This document shows positions 45,604-58,709 of a stretch of 64,000 nucleotides of DNA, one piece after another (position 1 is the first letter of the stretch; each line of letters begins with the position of its first letter). The translations under genes were made by a program, and so were the position numbers. This DNA is from Cylindrobasidium torrendii FP15055 ss-10. Its lineage: Eukaryota; Basidiomycota; Agaricomycetes; Agaricales; Physalacriaceae. The notes beneath the pieces are model-generated. The model was not told the DNA's origin. It saw only the letters and a program-made list of their open reading frames with translations, and did not search any database. Location: assembly GCA_000934385.1 (NCBI GenBank), contig KN880502.1:1-64000 (forward strand). The letters run 5' to 3'.

Positions 45604-47500
45604 AGTGCGCCAGTCACCGTGATTGGTTAGTTTGTGGTTAGTTTGTGATAGTAGGTCGTCAAGCAGAAGCCAATCAAGCCATCATCCCGTATATGCGTCT
45701 CCTGATGGCGACCTTATCTTATCTGCGGAGGTATACAGCTAATCTCGGCAAACAGCGCAGGTTCGCCACAGTTGGCATTCTATGTATGTCAGCGCCTGGT
45801 CAGCACAATGGGGACGATGGGAGCTTGCACAGATTGTAATGTTCTTCAGTGATCCGTATGGCCGCGTCGTTACCGTCATATTGTATCTCGATGAAGGCGA
45901 CACAGCGCATTCGGACATGCTTCCGTCCTGACAAATGCAGACTAACGTGGAGGTTGGAAGAAGAGTGCTAGAGGTCAAAGGGAAAATTTTCCAGATACGG
46001 CGAATTTAGCCGCCAACCCAGTGCGACGACTGTTGATAGTGGGAGAAGAAGCACAGGTCGTGCAGGTTGTAGACATTCAAAATAAGAATACCCTTATTGT
46101 GCACCCCCCAGCCGAACCCTTGCTGATAGATCTACCGTATTTATCAACGAATAATTTGAATCAGTGCAATCGTGCCCAACACAATAATGTCCGGACCCCC
46201 CGCCACATTCCCAAAGACGGCTGCTGCCCTTTACTGCTTCTGGTGGACCTGGACATACCCCGCGACCGGTAAAATACGTTCCTAAGGACGGTTAATAAGA
46301 CTCGGGTGCCTCCACTCATTTCCACTTTCAGTCAGTCAGACTTCTATGAAGACTCAGGTTTTCATCGATTCATTGTCGACAGCCTCAGGCTACACGTCCT
46401 GTAGCGCTTTCCGCGTGACAGGTTCAGCTCTCGAGCACTCTGCATGATCCTATGTATGGTTACACACGGATACTTGTCCGAATGTGTACATTACCCCGAC
46501 TCGAACCCGCCCGACCCCGCCGTCGTAGATGCCTTGCGTTCGATTATCAAGAAATCCGACTCGCTGTGATATCGGCTTGCCGTTTCCTTTCATGTTCCAG
46601 CTTCGTACTTAGTCTATTTACAGCCATATTGAGATGCATATTCCATTGTTTTGATGAGATTGTTACACTGCTCCTTGAAGACATACACTGGGCTTCTACA
46701 GCACAGTCAACCCGTGCGCCCCGGTGCTTCTCCGCGAGTGTGAAGACGGCGTACGGGTTATGTCGCGTCTACTACAAAAGGAATCCCTCCCCTCCGCGGA
46801 CTTCGCTAGCCAACCATCTCAGTTCTCCGACACGAGGAAAGGCTGGCGTGCATCACATCGACCCCCAAGTCACATCGTAACGTCTCTCAAACATCCCACG
46901 ACAAACGAAGAGGCATTGAGGAAGAGATGCGTAAAGATATTGGATTGTGCTTCTGCTCGAGCTCCTCCAGCTCGTAAGGTAATATCGGGTAAATGAGTTA
47001 ACTAGTCGTAGTAGAGATATATAAGTCCTTGGGCAATTTAATAGTCCAAACTGAAAAAAAAAAACAAATAAAGTGTTCAAGGAAATCCAAAGTAATAAGT
47101 GAGCGTCCCTGCACTAAGGAAAACAAAATAGGTAGCAATAAAAAAGCAAAGCAAGAAGCGTGGAAAAAATGTGCGCTTGTAGCAAAAAATGATTAATAAA
47201 TGGGAAAAAGTGTGTAGGTGGTCCGTTCATGATGAAAGTCCATGTAAGATGTCCAAGGAAAGGGTGTCCGTACGTGCAGGTTGCGTGGAAAGTCGTGAAG
47301 GAGCGTGAAAGAGTCCGGACATCTGGAATAAATGTACGAAGTCCGAATCGGTCCGATGCAAGAAAGAAGAAAGGTATGCGTCCATGCAATGGCGAATGAA
47401 TCCGCGCAAACGGGAAAATGAGAAAAGTCCAAGGGTCCAAGAAAGGTATACAAGTAGTAGTCCATCGAGGCATCGCGAGCGCTGGAAAGGCGAAGAAAAA
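45604..47500. other. intergenic region without a recognisable gene
   Basis: About 1.9 kb between the PLD start and the 3' end of the Zn2Cys6 gene. Short frames (45739-45978 minus, 46452-46880 plus) have no domain or splice pattern. The stretch 47030-47180 is A-rich and may contain the 3' end of the factor's transcript. A TTCGAGTC-like run near 46500 was considered as a tRNA T-arm and rejected. Confidence 0.4.
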
Positions 47501-49764
47501 TTAACGTTCCAGGCGCTCCTGTAATTTTGATATCTGGAGGTCTTGAAGGGAGATAGCACGATAAGCAAAGAGAGAGCGAGGAGCGAAAGAATTTGGACGC
47601 ACTCAATATAGGAAAGTGACTGTTGAAACCGTTCATTGCGAAGAGCATAGTGCCCAGCTCGTTGCACACGTCCGCAGTATTCACCGGAGGCCAAGTTGCC
47701 TCCAATGCATCCAGCTGACGCAGAAGAATGTCCGCAGTCACAGTCCAGCAGCTCTGTGTGGGGAGGGGCGCGGATGAGTACGAATCGAGCAGTAAAAACG
47801 GGCAACGTACGCCGACAATAGGGTCCAGCAACTCGAAGTCTGCTTGCGATAACGATTTGATGGTAAGCATGCAAGCATTCGCGGCTCGTATGCATTTCGT
47901 GTACGAAGAGCCCATCTCATCGCTGATGTGCTGGTGCAGCAGGATAGCGGCCGTGTTCGCGAGCGTATGCACTGTGATCATCATCTGCCTCCTGGTGGGC
48001 ACGGTAGGGTCCAGGTTCTGCAACGACGGGAGTGTCGCAAGAAATCGTGTAATGGTCATCTCGAATCGTTGTATGTCTTCACGTATGCTCGTCGGATTGT
48101 TCATACCTGAAAGAATCAGGTTCTGCCGGAGGCTGTGCTCTGAACACAATGCACATACCTGACTCCCAGGATCGAGAAAGAATATCTGCATGGGCGAAGA
48201 GGGTGCAGGCCTTGGCCTTGAGAGATTGCATCGAGAACCCACCGGTACCAACGTCACCACTGAGGAAACGAGCCACCGTCTGGAACGAAGGGCTGTCGGC
48301 ATAGCCCTGCACCATGTTAGAGCCGATGAAATTGAAACAGTGTATTGTGGACATACAGAGGCATAGTCCTCGAGATCTTGAGGCCACGGCAAGTTGACGG
48401 CATGGCTAGCACTCGACCCGTCTGGCATGACCGCCGGGCGACGGAGAGCAACAGACCAGCACCTGTCGACAAAGTACACCTGCCAAAAGGCCAGGACACG
48501 CTCACCGCGTCGGATATCAGTTTGAAGAGGCTTTGACTCTGCGAACAAGTCGTCAAGGCCGCCGGTAAAGCCTAAAGGCTCTATCGGTACATCCATATGC
48601 AAACCCATTTGCATCGCCAAGGCGGCGGCGGCGCTGGAGTGGTAACCACCCTCGAGAACGCGACCGGTTGCAAGGAAATACAGAGCTAGGAGGCAGGATG
48701 CCCGGACGACGTCTGTGATCTTGTCCGCCATGCGTAGGCCCTCCTGTTGCGCCTCGAGCGCGCGCGCCAGGAAGTAGTCTTCATGTTCTGACAGAGGCTG
48801 GGGTCGAGAGATGAAACATGCCCACAAGTAAATGGCATTCATGAGAGACGGATGTCGCTGGTCTTCTAGCGGAAGAGCCAGCGAATCTCTGAGTTCGTCC
48901 ATCTGAAGCTCGAGCCCACACTGATGGCGGTGAGGTGCAAATATATCGAGGCTAGAAGCAGAAAGTGAGCCACGCGGACTGACGGGCCGGGAAGAGGGGA
49001 CGGTGTACGAACAGTATAGGAGCCAGTTCAAACGGCGTTGGCGTCGGGGTTACTGGTAGCGAACCGTCGAAAAAGACTTCGGAACCAAAAGGTGACTGGG
49101 ACGTTCCCTGAATGGAGTGTGAGACGACGTGGCTAGGGGCGGCTGCAGCGCAAGGGCGTACCGGAAGAGCCATCCATGGCTGAGGGGGACTGTCTGTAAC
49201 GCGGTCAGAGTCCGCCGACCAAGAAAGCAGAGTATCCGTACCCGCTGGGAATGGTGAATGTGACCCCGAGAAGGTGATACTCGATGGCGATCCCAGGGAT
49301 GAGGACGAGGACTCTGACTGGTGGAAGGACAGCGGGCGATGGTGTTGTGTCTCGTGCTGAGGCCCAGTGGTCCGTTTGCTGGCTGAGGCGGCGGACTCGG
49401 GATCTTCGAGCTCGCGCACACGGCGCTGCAGGTTGTGGATGGTCTCCTTAAGAATCTGGGTACGCGTCTTGCCCTTTCCGTCGTCGAATTCACAGGCGTC
49501 GCCCTTTTTGGCGCGAACGCACTGCAAGCATGCTGGCTTTGTTCCATCGCATCGCTGGAGAAGATCAAGAGTGAGTTTGGACGCGATTTGACGCGTCGGT
49601 CGCGTGCCACATACCATCTTTCGTTTTCTGGGCCAACGTGTTAGTTAATGTGAGTTTATTGGCCCAAATCTTGGTACGCACCTGCATCGCAAACATGCCT
49701 TTCCCCGTTGGAGGGAACCTTGGGGCGAGTTGCCGCCCGTTGCGGGTGCTGCTTTATTGGCCAT
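47501..49764 (-). CDS. Zn2Cys6 fungal-type transcription factor
   Basis: The N-terminal binuclear zinc cluster has spacing C-x2-C-x6-C-x6-C-x2-C-x8-C (CLRCRKRKMRC through CEF). It is built from three exons, one only 13 nt long (49615-49627). A coiled-coil dimerisation stretch follows (ILKETIHNLQRRVRELED), then a Ser/Pro-rich linker. Next is the fungal-specific transcription factor domain, including HPSLMNAIYLWACF, ALAMQMGLHMD, RRGERVLAFWQVYFVDRCWSVALRRP and later helical repeats. The last intron (GTGCGT...TTCAAG) leads to LQISKLQERLER and a stop at 47501. These factors bind CGG half-sites as dimers. The target pathway cannot be inferred. An open frame extends to 47193 through the last intron, but the spliced end is more plausible. 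Confidence 0.88.
49615..49627 (-). other. 13 nt micro-exon inside the zinc cluster
   Basis: AAAACGAAAGATG encodes the KRKM part of the cluster's basic region. It is flanked by CCCAG acceptor and GTATGT donor. Without it the third cysteine falls out of register. Confidence 0.8.
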
Positions 49765-52267
49765 TTGCGCAGAAATAGGAAAATTATACGGTTGAATCGG
49801 CGATGAAGAGAGAGAAAAGGCCGAGTTCAGCTACTTCGGTGGGCGGTGAAGCTATAAAGAAAAGAAGAGGAAGGAAAAGGGCCCAGGGAAGGAATGGATG
49901 GCACTCGATGGACGTGCTGCTATGTACTCAGCATGGACCCAGGGAGGTGGTGGTGGCAGCGAAAAGACAAGAAGAGCAAACAGGCAGCCCCTCGAGGGAC
50001 CACATGCATTAAGTAAGTGTTTTGGGTAGAGCACAGCACGGGGTATACCTAGGCAAAATAAATGCATCCCTCAGGGCCCCCGGAAAATCAGATCGGATCT
50101 TCGTTTCATCAATTCATATACAGTCAGCGGATGTCCCGCCCCCGCCGCCGATCATTCCGCTTTAGGCATCCACCGCAACAAAGCCGTAATCTGTCGCGAG
50201 GCTCACATCGCTGGGCTCGACAAAGCTTCTCCTTTTCCTCCCCGTTCCCACAACTCCTTCCTCCCACACTCAGTCTGGCCTCCCAACTCTCTCTTCGGGC
50301 ATCTCAGCCCGTCCGTTTGCCGTCGGGATCGCTGGAAGAGCTTGCTAGCGTGAGCTGCTCGATATGGGGCGTGGCGCACGCGGTCTAGCATCTATGTTGT
50401 CCCTGGCCTAGGTATTCCTATATCCAAGGCGACAAACGTTTCCCCAACGCTTTCTCCTCCCACTAACTTCGTCCAATATTGCCGGTGCACATATGGCGGT
50501 CGTGGTTCTCTTTGATGATTCCTTACTAGCTATACTAAACGCTCTGGATCCCCAATCAGTGTAGTGACTCACCTTGACTCGTTCGAATAATTTCAAAGTC
50601 CATGCACTCTTTTTTTGCCGCTCAACGGGTCAACCCGCGAGCGCGGGTACTTCATTTCACCAGGCCCATTCGACACTCTCCCCAGCCTTTGTTTTTTTGC
50701 TCCGTACTCACATGGAGTCTGGGCCAACATCGTCCCGTGCTCGTCTTCCGCCAGCTTCTGTCAAGCTGCATTCGCTCCATTTCACACCGCCCTCCAACAT
50801 ATAAAACACGAATAAAGAAAAAGAATATAATAAATAAACTACACTTGGGGAAAACTCGGCCGACGAATACACACTGCACAAGGCCGCCTCCCGACTCGGG
50901 CTGTCAAGTCCGTTCCTCGTTTTCTCAACTGTATTTAACCTTTCAGCCTTTGTAGCACTTGGTAGCCATCCTCCAGTGCCTTGTGCCACTCGCCAAGTTC
51001 TCCGCATTTGTGTGCCCATTGCGCAGTAAGAACAAGACCTGCTGCGCAGTAGGCACGAAGCGTGGCTTCAATTATGTGTCGGGGCACGTTCAGAATGATC
51101 TTCGCGTGGTTCCTTCCCCCCACTCCGCGGCCCTTCCAATGTTGTTTTCCCTATGGAAGTCTTGAATAATTCTAATGTTTGGAGGGTCACTGCATTTACC
51201 AGACTTCCTCTATACGTATCCTGCTTCATATGGTCCCGACGAGGACGGCGCGTGTTCTAGCTATGAGACCCAGCCATCCGAAGTTCATCGGTGAGAGGAT
51301 AGAGTCGTCGGGATTTGCGTGACCGGCCGTTCGCTGGTCCGGGGGCAAAAAGAGTTGATACGTGCGTCATTGGACAATGCAGTGCCATGATCGTCCCGTT
51401 TATAGAAGCTTCGTATTTTCGCGGGAACAACTATTAGAACTTGTAGCATCGTATGTTCGAATAGACAAATATTCTGAGCACAGGTTCTAGCTTGTTTGAA
51501 ATGAGCCGTGTTGACTACTCCGGTGGTTCAATCTGCGAACAAACGAAACAAAAATCAAAGCGGGAGTCCCGACTGTGGCTTGTCGAAGGCATGTATTCCA
51601 CACGCTATCATCCCTGTAACTCTTTCCAATGGTTGAGATGAGCCGTATTTCTTCACCGATCCGCCAAGAAGCTCGCCGCGAAATTTCAACGGACAGCTCA
51701 CGAAGCATCCGCTTTTCAAAACGGCCCAAGACAACCTTCTTCCAAAACGAGACACCCGCGATAGTATCAGCTGTTTTGGTCATCAATACTACCTTTAGAC
51801 TCACCTCCGAGACCTCGCTCAGGCCGATACCAAACAAATTCCCGCACTGAAGCTGATTGACAAGCCTCCTTCGAAGTAGGGCCAAGGGCTAAATCCCATC
51901 TCATCTCCGACCACGTAGGCCAGACTGAACACACAGTATCGGGATCCCTGCGAACAGTTGTGGGAACGCTTCCAGTTCCTTTCACACACATCAAAAGTTC
52001 GCGTATCTGTTATCCTACACGCACACACAGGACGTTCGTCGTTCCACCCGACATCGAACCACCGACCCAACGGCCTTTTCGTTGAATCCAGAGTTCAATC
52101 AATATGTACTTGCTTGCGGTTACGCCTCATATTAGAGCTCTGCTTCCGCACAAATAGGATGGGTCCCTCAAGTTCGTAGTAATGCAAATCAACGCCCAGC
52201 AGTGGCACGAAAATACACAAATGCCTGTAATATACACTCCTCGTCGTACCCAACCAGACGAACCCGC
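49765..52267. other. large intergenic region without a recognisable gene
   Basis: About 2.5 kb. It contains purine-rich DNA near 49800-49900, a short palindrome ACCCGCG/CGCGGGT near 50632-50647 and an AT-rich stretch near 50810-50845. A minus-strand open frame at 51487-51885 (132 aa) has no recognisable domain. It may hold long leaders or an unrecognised small gene. Confidence 0.35.
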
Positions 52268-55200
52268 TCAGAACGCTGTCCCGTTGACGCGGGGCGGTGG
52301 CGGTGGCGGCATCTGCGAAATAGACATCGACCCACCAGAGTGGGTTCGCCTCATCGCCTGAAGGGCAGGTGGATACAGCGTCGACGGTTGTTCCGCCGCC
52401 TGCATCTTCTCCCTCCTCACGTGCGCCTGGCGCACATATGCGTACCGCTGGAAATGGTTGAGGCTTTGCAAGAATATCACCCCGACCTGTGTGTGTGTGG
52501 GTCTACATCAATACCGGCAGGCAGCAGAAACGAAGGGAAGCAAGTAAAAACGTACAGGATAGCTCCTAATCTGGTTGAACAAGTCGACGGTCCGGTTCCG
52601 CACCCCTTCGTCCTGATGCAAGAGCCCGAAACTCAGCGGGAGGATGCCACCGCTGTGAGGCATGAGGTAGGAGAGAAGCTGCCGCGGATAACTCAGCTAC
52701 TTTTTCGGAAGTATGAACACATCTCTTACCTCAACGACCTGGTCATACGTCTTCACGTTATCAGCCAAGTTCTGCATCAGCATCGACACCTCCAAGTCCG
52801 CCATTTTTTTCGCATGCCGAAGCCTAAAAATCTGGTGCACTACGTCGAACCCACGTATCGGGTTGCTCGATATGGATTTCTTGAAGTCCTATGCCCACAC
52901 ACTTCAGCTTCGTTTCCCCCGACAAAAGCCCAGAAATCGTTACCTGCATGAAGTATTGATAACTATTCGTCTTCCTCCATGCTTCTACCCGCGGCGCGCT
53001 TAACGAAATCTCCTTCATCCCAGTTTGCTCGTCGTTGAAAATGACCCCGCTGCCCAGCTGGGCCGGCCGGCCAGGCGCGTTCTCCAAAAAAAGATGGCTC
53101 GGGTACCCAATACTTGTAGATCCTTGCGTCTCTTCCTCATACCGAGACGCAAGTCGCACAAACCGCGTAACATACTCGATGAACCGGCCACGAACGAGGC
53201 TTTCTCCATAGTGGAATTCAATAGCCGTCTTGATCTAGGAGACCGTTCAATTTCACGGCCTTCGCAACCCACAAATGTTTATCACTTACATCCTCGATGA
53301 ACATCGCGTCCGCACTGTGCTCCGCCCTCTGCGCAAAGTCATTCTTCTTGTCACCCGGCTTGACAATATCCTCTTCACCAAGCGAAGACTCTGCCTTCAA
53401 AGTCCCTGTTCGCGCAACCAACGGTGGATTAAGGCCAGTGGCCGGCTGCTGAGGGTACGTCGCATGTATGTCTTTCGCCACAACCACACTGCCCGTGCTG
53501 ATATCCAACAATAAATCCCACGCCCCCAATGCCTCGAAGATCGGATTCGTCACACCAGCAATGTACGCGGGCCTGGAGAAACCATCAATAAATACACTTG
53601 TGCCCATGCGCGTCCGTGCAAGAACTCACACTGCCTCCCATTCTTCTCTGTTGTTAAGGTTAGCGTACGGGAACGCCCGTTCGATAAATCCCCGAAGCAC
53701 AGCGCCACAGCCTGAGCCAAGAGCACATGCAGCAAGTACGAAGCTGGAAACCTCCCCCGCGGGCCGTTTGTGGCCCAAGAATATGATGCGCTTTCCCGTC
53801 ACGAGTGCGTTGAACAACACGATGATAGGGTGCGTCTGAGGGCCGTTCGAGTGAAGATGAGGATGAAGTGGACCAGTGACTGTGCCGTTGAACACCTTGA
53901 TGAGGGTAATTAACGAGTACTAATGCACATTCAGTGTGTGAAGTGCAAGCCGAAGTCAACGAGCAAACTTACGTCGCCAACCTCTTCGGGAAATGTGGAA
54001 AGCGGCATCATGATAGGAAGCTGGTGGTCGCGATAGGCAACAGTGGTATGGAAAAAGTGGGTATCCTTTGCCCAGGTCGAACGCGACTGGCCGTCAAATG
54101 AGGTCGCGGTAGCGGGCATGGGAGGTCGCAGCAAGGTTGCGCCAGTGACATGGGTATGGGATGTGAGCGACGAGGTGTCTGTGGAACGGCGCTTGCCCGA
54201 GCCCACCAGGGTGCTTGGGACACCAAGCGAGGTCACGCTATCTGAGTATCCTCCTTGGCTATATGCGCCTTGGTTGTATCCTCCCTGATGAACTTCAAAG
54301 TCGTCCAGCCCAGTCTCGTCTCCGACCCAGACTGCGCTGCCTCCCAGCGTGAATGATGTTTCGGATGGAGGAGTTCGTTGTGCTGGTTGGATAGTGTCGT
54401 TTGGATCTGAACGGTCGCGTCCGCGTATCGTCTCATCCCAGTCTCGTGTCCGTGCAGCGTTCTCGTCCATTCTCCTCTGCAGGGTATCCTCGAAGCTGGA
54501 AAAGGACGTAGTGGACGGCATGGACCTATGCGACTTGTTGACGGACAGGGAGGAGCCCGACCCGAGCTGCTCAAACTTCTCTGCAAAGATGTCCTTCCGT
54601 TCAGACGACCGCATAACAATCTTCTCGAAGCGGGTAAGGGCTGGAGCTCTGGAGAGATCCATGGAGTTGACTGCGTCAAACAATCGTGCGAGACAGTCCT
54701 GAGATGGGTTGGCAAGATAGTCGTCGAGTGCCATGAGCAGCACGGGCTATATGCGTTAGTATTGGGGTAGACAGTAGTGTCCAATGCACACACCTTGAAT
54801 ATTTGGATGAAGGGATGCCGCGTGCATATGGCCAAAGCTAACACTTTGGCGCCACTGGTGTGCAGTCAGCACCATGTTGGATGGAAACGATGATCGAGGA
54901 GGCAGGTGGGGTATGTATGCTCAGTTATGTAGACAACACGATGCCTTACGCACCGGTTCAAGGACTTGTCCAGCTTTGTCCTCACAAGATTCAGCACACA
55001 TAGCAGCCCCGGCTCGGCTGAGTCTTTTGGCTCGTCTCCAGGTAGCGCGGCAGCCTTGATGTCCGGCGAGTCCAAGCCGATAACTGGCGCAATGGTGTTG
55101 AATGGTGTCTGGTTGAGGAAGAATATCGTCCAGTCGTCCATCTGCATTTCGGCACCATCTGGAAGCATGGACATCGCGAGTACCCTGAATTCTGGTTAGC

Positions 55201-55343
55201 TGTGCTGTCAGTCTCTAAGATGGGACGACGCACTGCTCATCGACCCCCAATGGTTGTGGAAACTGATACTTCAGTTGCGCGCCCTCGAGCAAATGGAATT
55301 CGGCCAGGAGCACAAACGAGCAGTGATTGCCGTGGATGGCCAT
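52268..55343 (-). CDS. Afi1/SPA-type DENN-family polarity protein
   Basis: Multi-exon protein starting MAIHGNHCSFVLLAEFHLLEGAQLKYQFP at 55343. It continues FFLNQTPFNTIAP, GLLCVLNLVRTKLD, and [31 protein letters not shown]. These are hallmarks of the Arf3-interacting Afi1 N-terminal and SPA (stabilisation of polarity axis) regions, a DENN-related fold. A long low-complexity, Ser/Thr-rich insert (about 54050-54550) separates the halves. The second half has LFNALVTGKRIIFLGHKRPAGEVSSFVLAACALGSGC and PGYIAGVTNPIFE, matching the central DENN core, and a Pro-rich C-terminus (PPPPPP). In yeast Afi1 links the Arf3 GTPase to polarised growth. In a filamentous fungus a hyphal polarity role is inferred. 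Second DENN-family gene in the window. Confidence 0.85.
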
Positions 55344-56496
55344 GATGGGCCGTGCTCGCCGTCACGGTCGTTGGTCAGGAGCCGCGGCTATGATAATGGA
55401 CGTCCAAGGTTAAGCGCGATCGTGTGCTGATCGCGCCTGGAAGCGGGCTACGGGATTGATGCGCCGCCTACGTCATCGGAAATACTTAAGAGATTGGAAT
55501 CACTAGTAATAAAGCTTAATTTAAATGATTAGAATCTCTCCGTAGGTCTCAGAGCTTGGTAGAAAAGACACCTCGGCGATAACAATCCAACACGATCGAA
55601 AAGTGGAAGATTGATGTGGCGTAGACATCTTCTGACTGTCACAGTGACTACCATCTATGAAGAACTTCACTTGCATAGGCTAAATGCTCCGCTACATCTA
55701 TCCTCCTGTACGACATGACCGTGCTTTTGAGCCTGTTCTGAACTCTTTGCCTATATACGGTCATTGTCTGGCCTTGGTGTTGGCGCAATATTCAAGTACA
55801 TTTGGGCAATCCCATCATCCCCTTGACCAAGAGCCTTGACCTTGCCTATTGATACTTACTTGAGTAGCACTCAGGTAGTACTCAGCTTGATATGAAGCCC
55901 TAGCCTTCGTGGTTTCCCTAACGCTCATGAGCTTCATTGCAGCAATCAACGTTCGCGACAGTTATGTAGTTACAGACCGCAAAAGAAGCTGGTCCCTTCG
56001 CGACAGGACAACGAGAAGACCCTCGACGACTCCACCGATGATCTTCGTTGCCGCCGAGAGAATGCGCCTTACAGGCCTCTCTGTTCGCCTCTCTTGAAGA
56101 CATCCGGGGCGGATAAGGAGTCTAGACAATAGTAATTACTTTCGGTTTGCTTCAATCTAGCGAACTTGTACTCGTACTTCCATTGGGCAGACGGGCGCAC
56201 AGGGGAAATCTTTGTGGACAGGCGGACTCGACATCAGACGCAACAAAAAAGTCTTGGCACTCCGAAATGTTCAATCACACTGCGGACGCGTGCACAAAGA
56301 CCGATACGTATATATAAGGGCGCACGATGCATTCGTCGCCGGTTTCCTCTTTCCTCTCTCTCTTTTCTCTCTTTCTCTTTTCGCCCCCGCTGTGCAGGGT
56401 TTTGCGCTGTGCGCTTTTCTCCTCTGTCTGTATTTCTCGTCGGTCTCCACAACACCCCTCGTTTCCTATTCTTTCGCATAACTTCTGTCTGCAAAC
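55344..56496. other. intergenic region with the TDT transporter promoter
   Basis: About 1.15 kb. TATATATAAG at about 56309-56318 is followed by a long pyrimidine tract (56345-56385, CTCTCTCTTTTCTC type). This is typical of strong filamentous-fungal promoters. An open frame at 55909-56097 shows no domain. Confidence 0.4.
56309..56317 (+). promoter_or_regulatory. TATA box of the TDT transporter
   Basis: TATATATAA about 180 bp upstream of the start codon, followed by a CT-rich stretch that often marks transcription starts in filamentous fungi. Confidence 0.6.
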
Positions 56497-58219
56497 ATGG
56501 TCTACGCCTCATCCATCATGAGCACCGACTCAAAACCGAGCGCACTGGCGCGGCGTATCCATGGCTGGTCTTGGCAAGCGGTGCGTAACATGCCACACAC
56601 ACGGACATCGAACTGACAGAAGACTGGTAGTTTCCAATCGGAATGGGAACCGGCGCGGTCTACGTGACCATGAGTGGTCTCAAGAACCACCCATCTGGCC
56701 TTACCACATTCGAGACCGTCTTCTACATCCTCAACATAATAATCTTCTGCCTCAACACCACCACTCTTTTGCTCCAAGCCATTTGTGTGTCCCCTCCCTT
56801 GTCTCCTATACGCCAGAATGCTTATTTGCTAGTCTATCCGCGCCAATCAGTGCGCCTCTTGAAAGATCCAGTCAAGGGCATCTTCGTACCGCTTATTGTG
56901 CGTAGTCTACCCACTCTCCCCATTCCAGTCTCACTCCACCACCAGGTCTTGTCCTTTGCGACAATTATCATTGGAACCATTAACTACGCAGTACCCGCTG
57001 GGCTCGCCGGCCCCGACTTCATCTATGGCATGTTTTGGTGCGTGTACTCGCCTACTGGTCTAAGCCACAAATACTGATGCGCATCGCTCGAAAGGATTTA
57101 CATGGTCTTCGCAATCTTCACTTGCTTCCCGATGTTGATGATCTGGTTCAACAACCCCCACGACATCAGCAAGTTCACCCCCGCGTACGCGTTCTTGGTG
57201 CGTACTACTGTCACTGTCCACATTTGTTGTGATCTAACGGTCTGTGAAGGTGTTTCCTTTGGTAGGTCGACAAGCATGAAGGTGGCCGTAAAATTCACGA
57301 TGTGATAGATGCTTGTCGGTGTTGTCGCGTTCAACGTCCTCAAGGTGATGCAGCCGCAGGATACCCGCGCGCTGGGTGTCCTTCTCACAGGCTACTTCTT
57401 CCAAGGCATGTACCTTCCTCGACTTTGTTTCCGAGTATCTGACCGAGTTGTACAGGCCTAGGGTTTTTCATGACGTTCTTTTACCTGGGAATTTACATTT
57501 TGCGTATCATGACGGTATGCCACAGTTTCATTGGATGTAGCTCCCTTTTGACATCGGTGTAGACGGGTTTCCTTGACGGACATCAAGCAAATGGAGCATT
57601 CGTTGCTTGTGGCCCTCCCGGGTTTACCGCCCTCGCTCTCATCAACCTTGGTGACCGTGCTCGTCAAATGTATGATTTTTGTCTACACTCAACATTCAAG
57701 TGCTGATCCCACCTAGTCTTCCCTTCCATGGCCATATCACCGAGCGCGCTGGAGAGATCTGGTACGCGGTGAGTGTCATGGGCGCGCTCATGCTCTACGG
57801 CCTAGCGGTCTTCTTTTTCTTCTTCGGCGTCCTCCCTTATTGGTTCAAAGTCCACAAGCACCTGAACGAAATTCTCGGATGTACGCTCTCCTCAGCTTCT
57901 CTCTTTGGCGTTGACTGACTGTTTACTCTTCATAGGCTGGGCCCTTACTTTCCCTAATGTAGGCTGGATTAGCACTACCCGCGCGCTTGGGGACATCTTC
58001 GACCTCAAAGGGTTCTACATCGTACATCTTATCATGACCATCATCATGGTCACTGTCTGGTTTGGGCTCTTCTGTCTCACCGCCCTTGCGTTCTGGCGTG
58101 GCCTGATTTTCCGGTCGAAGCCCGAAGAGGTTATCCAGGACACGTATCCTCTGCCGCCTGGGGACGAGGAGAAGGGTGTGGCGGCGGCGCCGGACCATGG
58201 GCATGGAAATGGTCATTAG
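56497..58219 (+). CDS. SLAC1/TDT-family transporter (Ssu1/Mae1-like)
   Basis: A roughly ten-TM protein of the tellurite-resistance/dicarboxylate (TDT) family. That family includes the sulfite pump Ssu1 and the malate carrier Mae1. After HGWSWQA, exon 2 gives FPIGMGTGAVYV. Later segments include YPRQSVRLLKDPVKGIFVPL, VLSFATIIIGTINYAVP, FTCFPMLMIWFNNPHD, MLVGVVAFNVL, LGFFMTFFYLGIYILRIMTTG, GPPGFTALALINLGDRAR and GCWALTFPNVGWI. Ten or more introns are needed. One exon is only 12 nt (57250-57261, VFPL). The intron 57416-57455 has a GC donor (GCATGT...ACAG). The conserved GPPGFTALALINLG and WALTFPNVGW segments favour Ssu1-like proteins, but the substrate (sulfite or malate) cannot be settled by eye. 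The C-tail is acidic, then His/Gly rich. Confidence 0.9.
57250..57261 (+). other. 12 nt micro-exon of the TDT transporter
   Basis: GTGTTTCCTTTG encodes VFPL. It is preceded by TGTGAAG acceptor and followed by GTAGGT donor. It joins AYAFL to MLVGVV in phase 0, matching the continuous helix expected in this family. Confidence 0.8.
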
Positions 58220-58709
58220 TTTGGGCGGAATGGCGGGGAATTATATGAGTGGTGGATGGATTAATCGATAGGTCGTTGTTTTTGTGACCAATGCATAGAG
58301 TGGCTCGCACATTATAGATTTTATAGACTGCATTTGACTCGGGTAGTTCCAAGTTTGAGGGAGCTTTGCAGAAATCTCGGGTGAATAGGCTACGAATGAT
58401 AGAGTTGTCACGGCGTAGTAATAGGGATATGCATTCGTTCGTCTCGTGATGTGTATGTGACAATGGATTGTGTCTGCTCCGGGCGAGAGGACTGTATTCG
58501 AGTGTAATCTGCCGTACCGCCATCAGGCTATAACTTGACTCAAGTGCGCTTGTTCATCTTCAAGTGAGATTGGTGCCACTCGAGCTCGTGCTGTAAGCAG
58601 GACGATGACACACAATGAAGCGACGGACCGGTCCAGCTCCGGGCCCGATGATCGTTTAATTGCAAGCGGGTCATACTACTGTGACTCTTACCATCATCAC
58701 TTCGATACT
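58220..58709. other. spacer between the TDT transporter and tandem copy 1
   Basis: No gene is visible. It holds the transporter's 3' region and the promoter of tandem copy 1. Confidence 0.3.

Noticed and set aside
46480..46530. tRNA T-arm-like sequence on the minus strand (GGGTTCGAGTCGGGG)
   Set aside because: The would-be T stem does not pair and no acceptor, D or anticodon arms are found.
47193..49031. 612 aa open frame as the real Zn2Cys6 protein
   Set aside because: It reads through several introns and lacks the zinc cluster. Splicing gives a full cluster and a natural C-terminus at 47501.
51487..51885. 132 aa minus-strand ORF as a gene
   Set aside because: No domain, no splice partners and no paralogue in the window; kept only as an intergenic note.
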